A DNA stretch of 12,948 nucleotides from Hyphomicrobiaceae bacterium. Lineage in GTDB: Bacteria > Pseudomonadota > Alphaproteobacteria > Rhizobiales > Hyphomicrobiaceae. Numbering within the stretch: the stretch's first letter is position 1; every line of letters starts with the position of its first letter. Location of the stretch: assembly GCA_025359005.1 (NCBI GenBank), contig JANYHP010000050.1:1-12948 (forward strand), written 5' to 3'. Of the stretch, positions 11,909-12,948 are shown piece after piece. Below the pieces are notes generated by a model. That model did no database searches. It had not been told where the DNA came from and saw only the letters and a list, made by a program, of their open reading frames with translations. A program made the position numbers and the translations under genes.

Positions 11909-12948
11909 GCGAAGACCACAGCAGCGAGCCGGGCGAAGCCGACCTGGATGACCTGGATGACCATGGAGATCCGAGGCTGAGCCGACGCGACCGGCGCGCG
12001 CAGACACGTGCCGCAGCCGTCGACGGCCACACGATCGGCACGACTGCGTTGGTCGTTGTGCCCGTCCCGCCGCGCGGGCGTCGCTTCGAGAGCAGCGCAC
12101 GGCCCGCGCCGAGCGGAGACGAGCCGCCACTGCCGCCGCTACATACCCCCGAGGACAGGCGTGACGAGGCGATCGGCCTTGCTCGCGCCATCGATCTCGA
12201 CGTGCGCGACGCGCTCATTGTGCCGTTGTCGACCCCCCGGCCGGCGACCCTGCTGGGTAGGGGGAAGATCGAGGAAATCAAGCAGCGCGTCGAAGCCGAG
12301 GACATCACGCTCGTGGTCGTCGATCACACGCTTTCGCCCGTGCAGCAGCGCAATCTCGAAAAGGAACTCGGCGCCAAGGTGCTCGACCGCACCGGGTTGA
12401 TCCTCGAAATTTTCGGCCGCCGGGCGCGCACGCGCGAAGGCCGGCTCCAGGTCGAACTGGCCCATCTGAGCTATCAGAAGAGCCGCCTCGTGCGCTCATG
12501 GACCCATTTGGAACGCCAGCGGGGCGGCGCCGGCTTCCTCGGCGGACCCGGCGAAAGTCAGCTCGAACTCGACCGGCGCTTGATCCAGGACCGTATCGAC
12601 GCCCTGAAGAAGGATCTGGCCAAGGTCGTCCGCACCCGCGCGCTCAATCGCGCTGGGCGCGCGCGCATGCCCTATCCGGTGGTCGCCATCGTCGGCTACA
12701 CCAACGCCGGCAAGTCGACCTTGTTCAACACGCTGACCGGCGCGGGCGTGCTGGCCCAGGATCAGGTGTTTGCGACGCTCGATCCGACCATGCGCGAACT
12801 CCGGTTGCCCGCCGGCCGCAAAGTCATTCTGTCGGACACGGTGGGGTTCATCTCCGACCTGCCGACGGCGCTGGTGGCGGCCTTCCGCGCGACGTTGGAA
12901 GAGGTGGTGAGCGCCGACCTGATCGTGCACGTGCGCGACATCAGCCAC
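11905..12948 (+). CDS. hflX: Ribosome-associated GTPase HflX, 5' part (runs off the window)
   Basis: 348 residues are present and the frame is still open at the window end; the full protein is usually about 430-470 aa. HflX binds 50S ribosomes, splits stalled 70S ribosomes and hydrolyses GTP. After a hydrophilic N-terminus (1-45), the N-domain has TALVVVPV (47-54), DEAIGLARAIDLDV (87-100), PATLLGRGKIEEI (113-125) and LVVVDHTLSPVQQRNLE (136-152). The linker RGGAGFLGGPGESQLELDRR is at 206-225. The GTPase has G1 GYTNAGKST (264-272), switch region ATLDPT (290-295) and G3 DTVGF (311-315). No ATG, GTG or TTG is in frame between the upstream stop (11824) and TTG at 12049, which would cut into the conserved N-domain. 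CTG at 11905, with AAGGAG at 11888-11893, fits best. Confidence 0.95.
   Translation, partial: MSEDHSSEPGEADLDDLDDHGDPRLSRRDRRAQTRAAAVDGHTIGTTALVVVPVPPRGRRFESSARPAPSGDEPPLPPLHTPEDRRDEAIGLARAIDLDVRDALIVPLSTPRPATLLGRGKIEEIKQRVEAEDITLVVVDHTLSPVQQRNLEKELGAKVLDRTGLILEIFGRRARTREGRLQVELAHLSYQKSRLVRSWTHLERQRGGAGFLGGPGESQLELDRRLIQDRIDALKKDLAKVVRTRALNRAGRARMPYPVVAIVGYTNAGKSTLFNTLTGAGVLAQDQVFATLDPTMRELRLPAGRKVILSDTVGFISDLPTALVAAFRATLEEVVSADLIVHVRDISH

Noticed and set aside
11941..11958. 9-bp tandem repeat GACCTGGAT in the hflX N-terminus
   Set aside because: It encodes a short acidic DLDDLDD stretch in a low-complexity leader. It is seen but has no evident significance.

Overview
The window reads as chromosomal DNA of a GC-rich alphaproteobacterium, most likely of the order Hyphomicrobiales (Rhizobiales). 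The support is the ntrY-ntrX ... dat-hfq-hflX neighbourhood, which is typical of that class, the close match of Hfq and HflX to alphaproteobacterial forms, and an interspersed palindromic repeat (441-543) of the kind scattered between genes in that order. The genus cannot be named from sequence alone.

Layout. Bases 1-653 hold short repeats, a tRNA-Arg(CCG) gene on the minus strand with a plausible promoter, and a gene-free stretch ending in the interspersed repeat. Bases 654-2615 carry a flavoprotein amine oxidase of the N-methyltryptophan/sarcosine oxidase family, followed 24 bp later by a YdcF/ElyC-type membrane protein. A small predicted lipoprotein (2638-3048, minus) converges on it, and a large inverted repeat spans both stop codons. 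A type II haloacid-dehalogenase-like hydrolase (3208-3927) is transcribed away from the lipoprotein.

Bases 4133-8059 are the NtrY sensor kinase and NtrX response regulator of a nitrogen/redox two-component system. No ntrB-ntrC lies upstream within the window, and NtrX lacks the GAFTGA loop needed for sigma-54 activation. The core neighbourhood resumes at 10550 with a D-amino-acid aminotransferase, then hfq, then hflX, which runs off the window. hflX appears to start at a CTG codon overlapping the hfq stop.

Between ntrX and dat sits an apparent three-gene insertion (8132-10355): a small XRE-type repressor (minus), a divergently transcribed GNAT-like protein (plus), and a protein with a PAS-like C-terminal half (minus) whose 3' end overlaps the GNAT-like gene by 54 bp. 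The two control regions share GTTGC/GCAAC half-sites, and a perfect 15-bp tandem repeat precedes the third gene. This is the least explained part of the window and the best candidate for an undescribed module, possibly a repressor, acyltransferase and sensor unit. The grouping rests on gene order and shared motifs, not on recognised families. No integrase, transposase or CRISPR array was seen.
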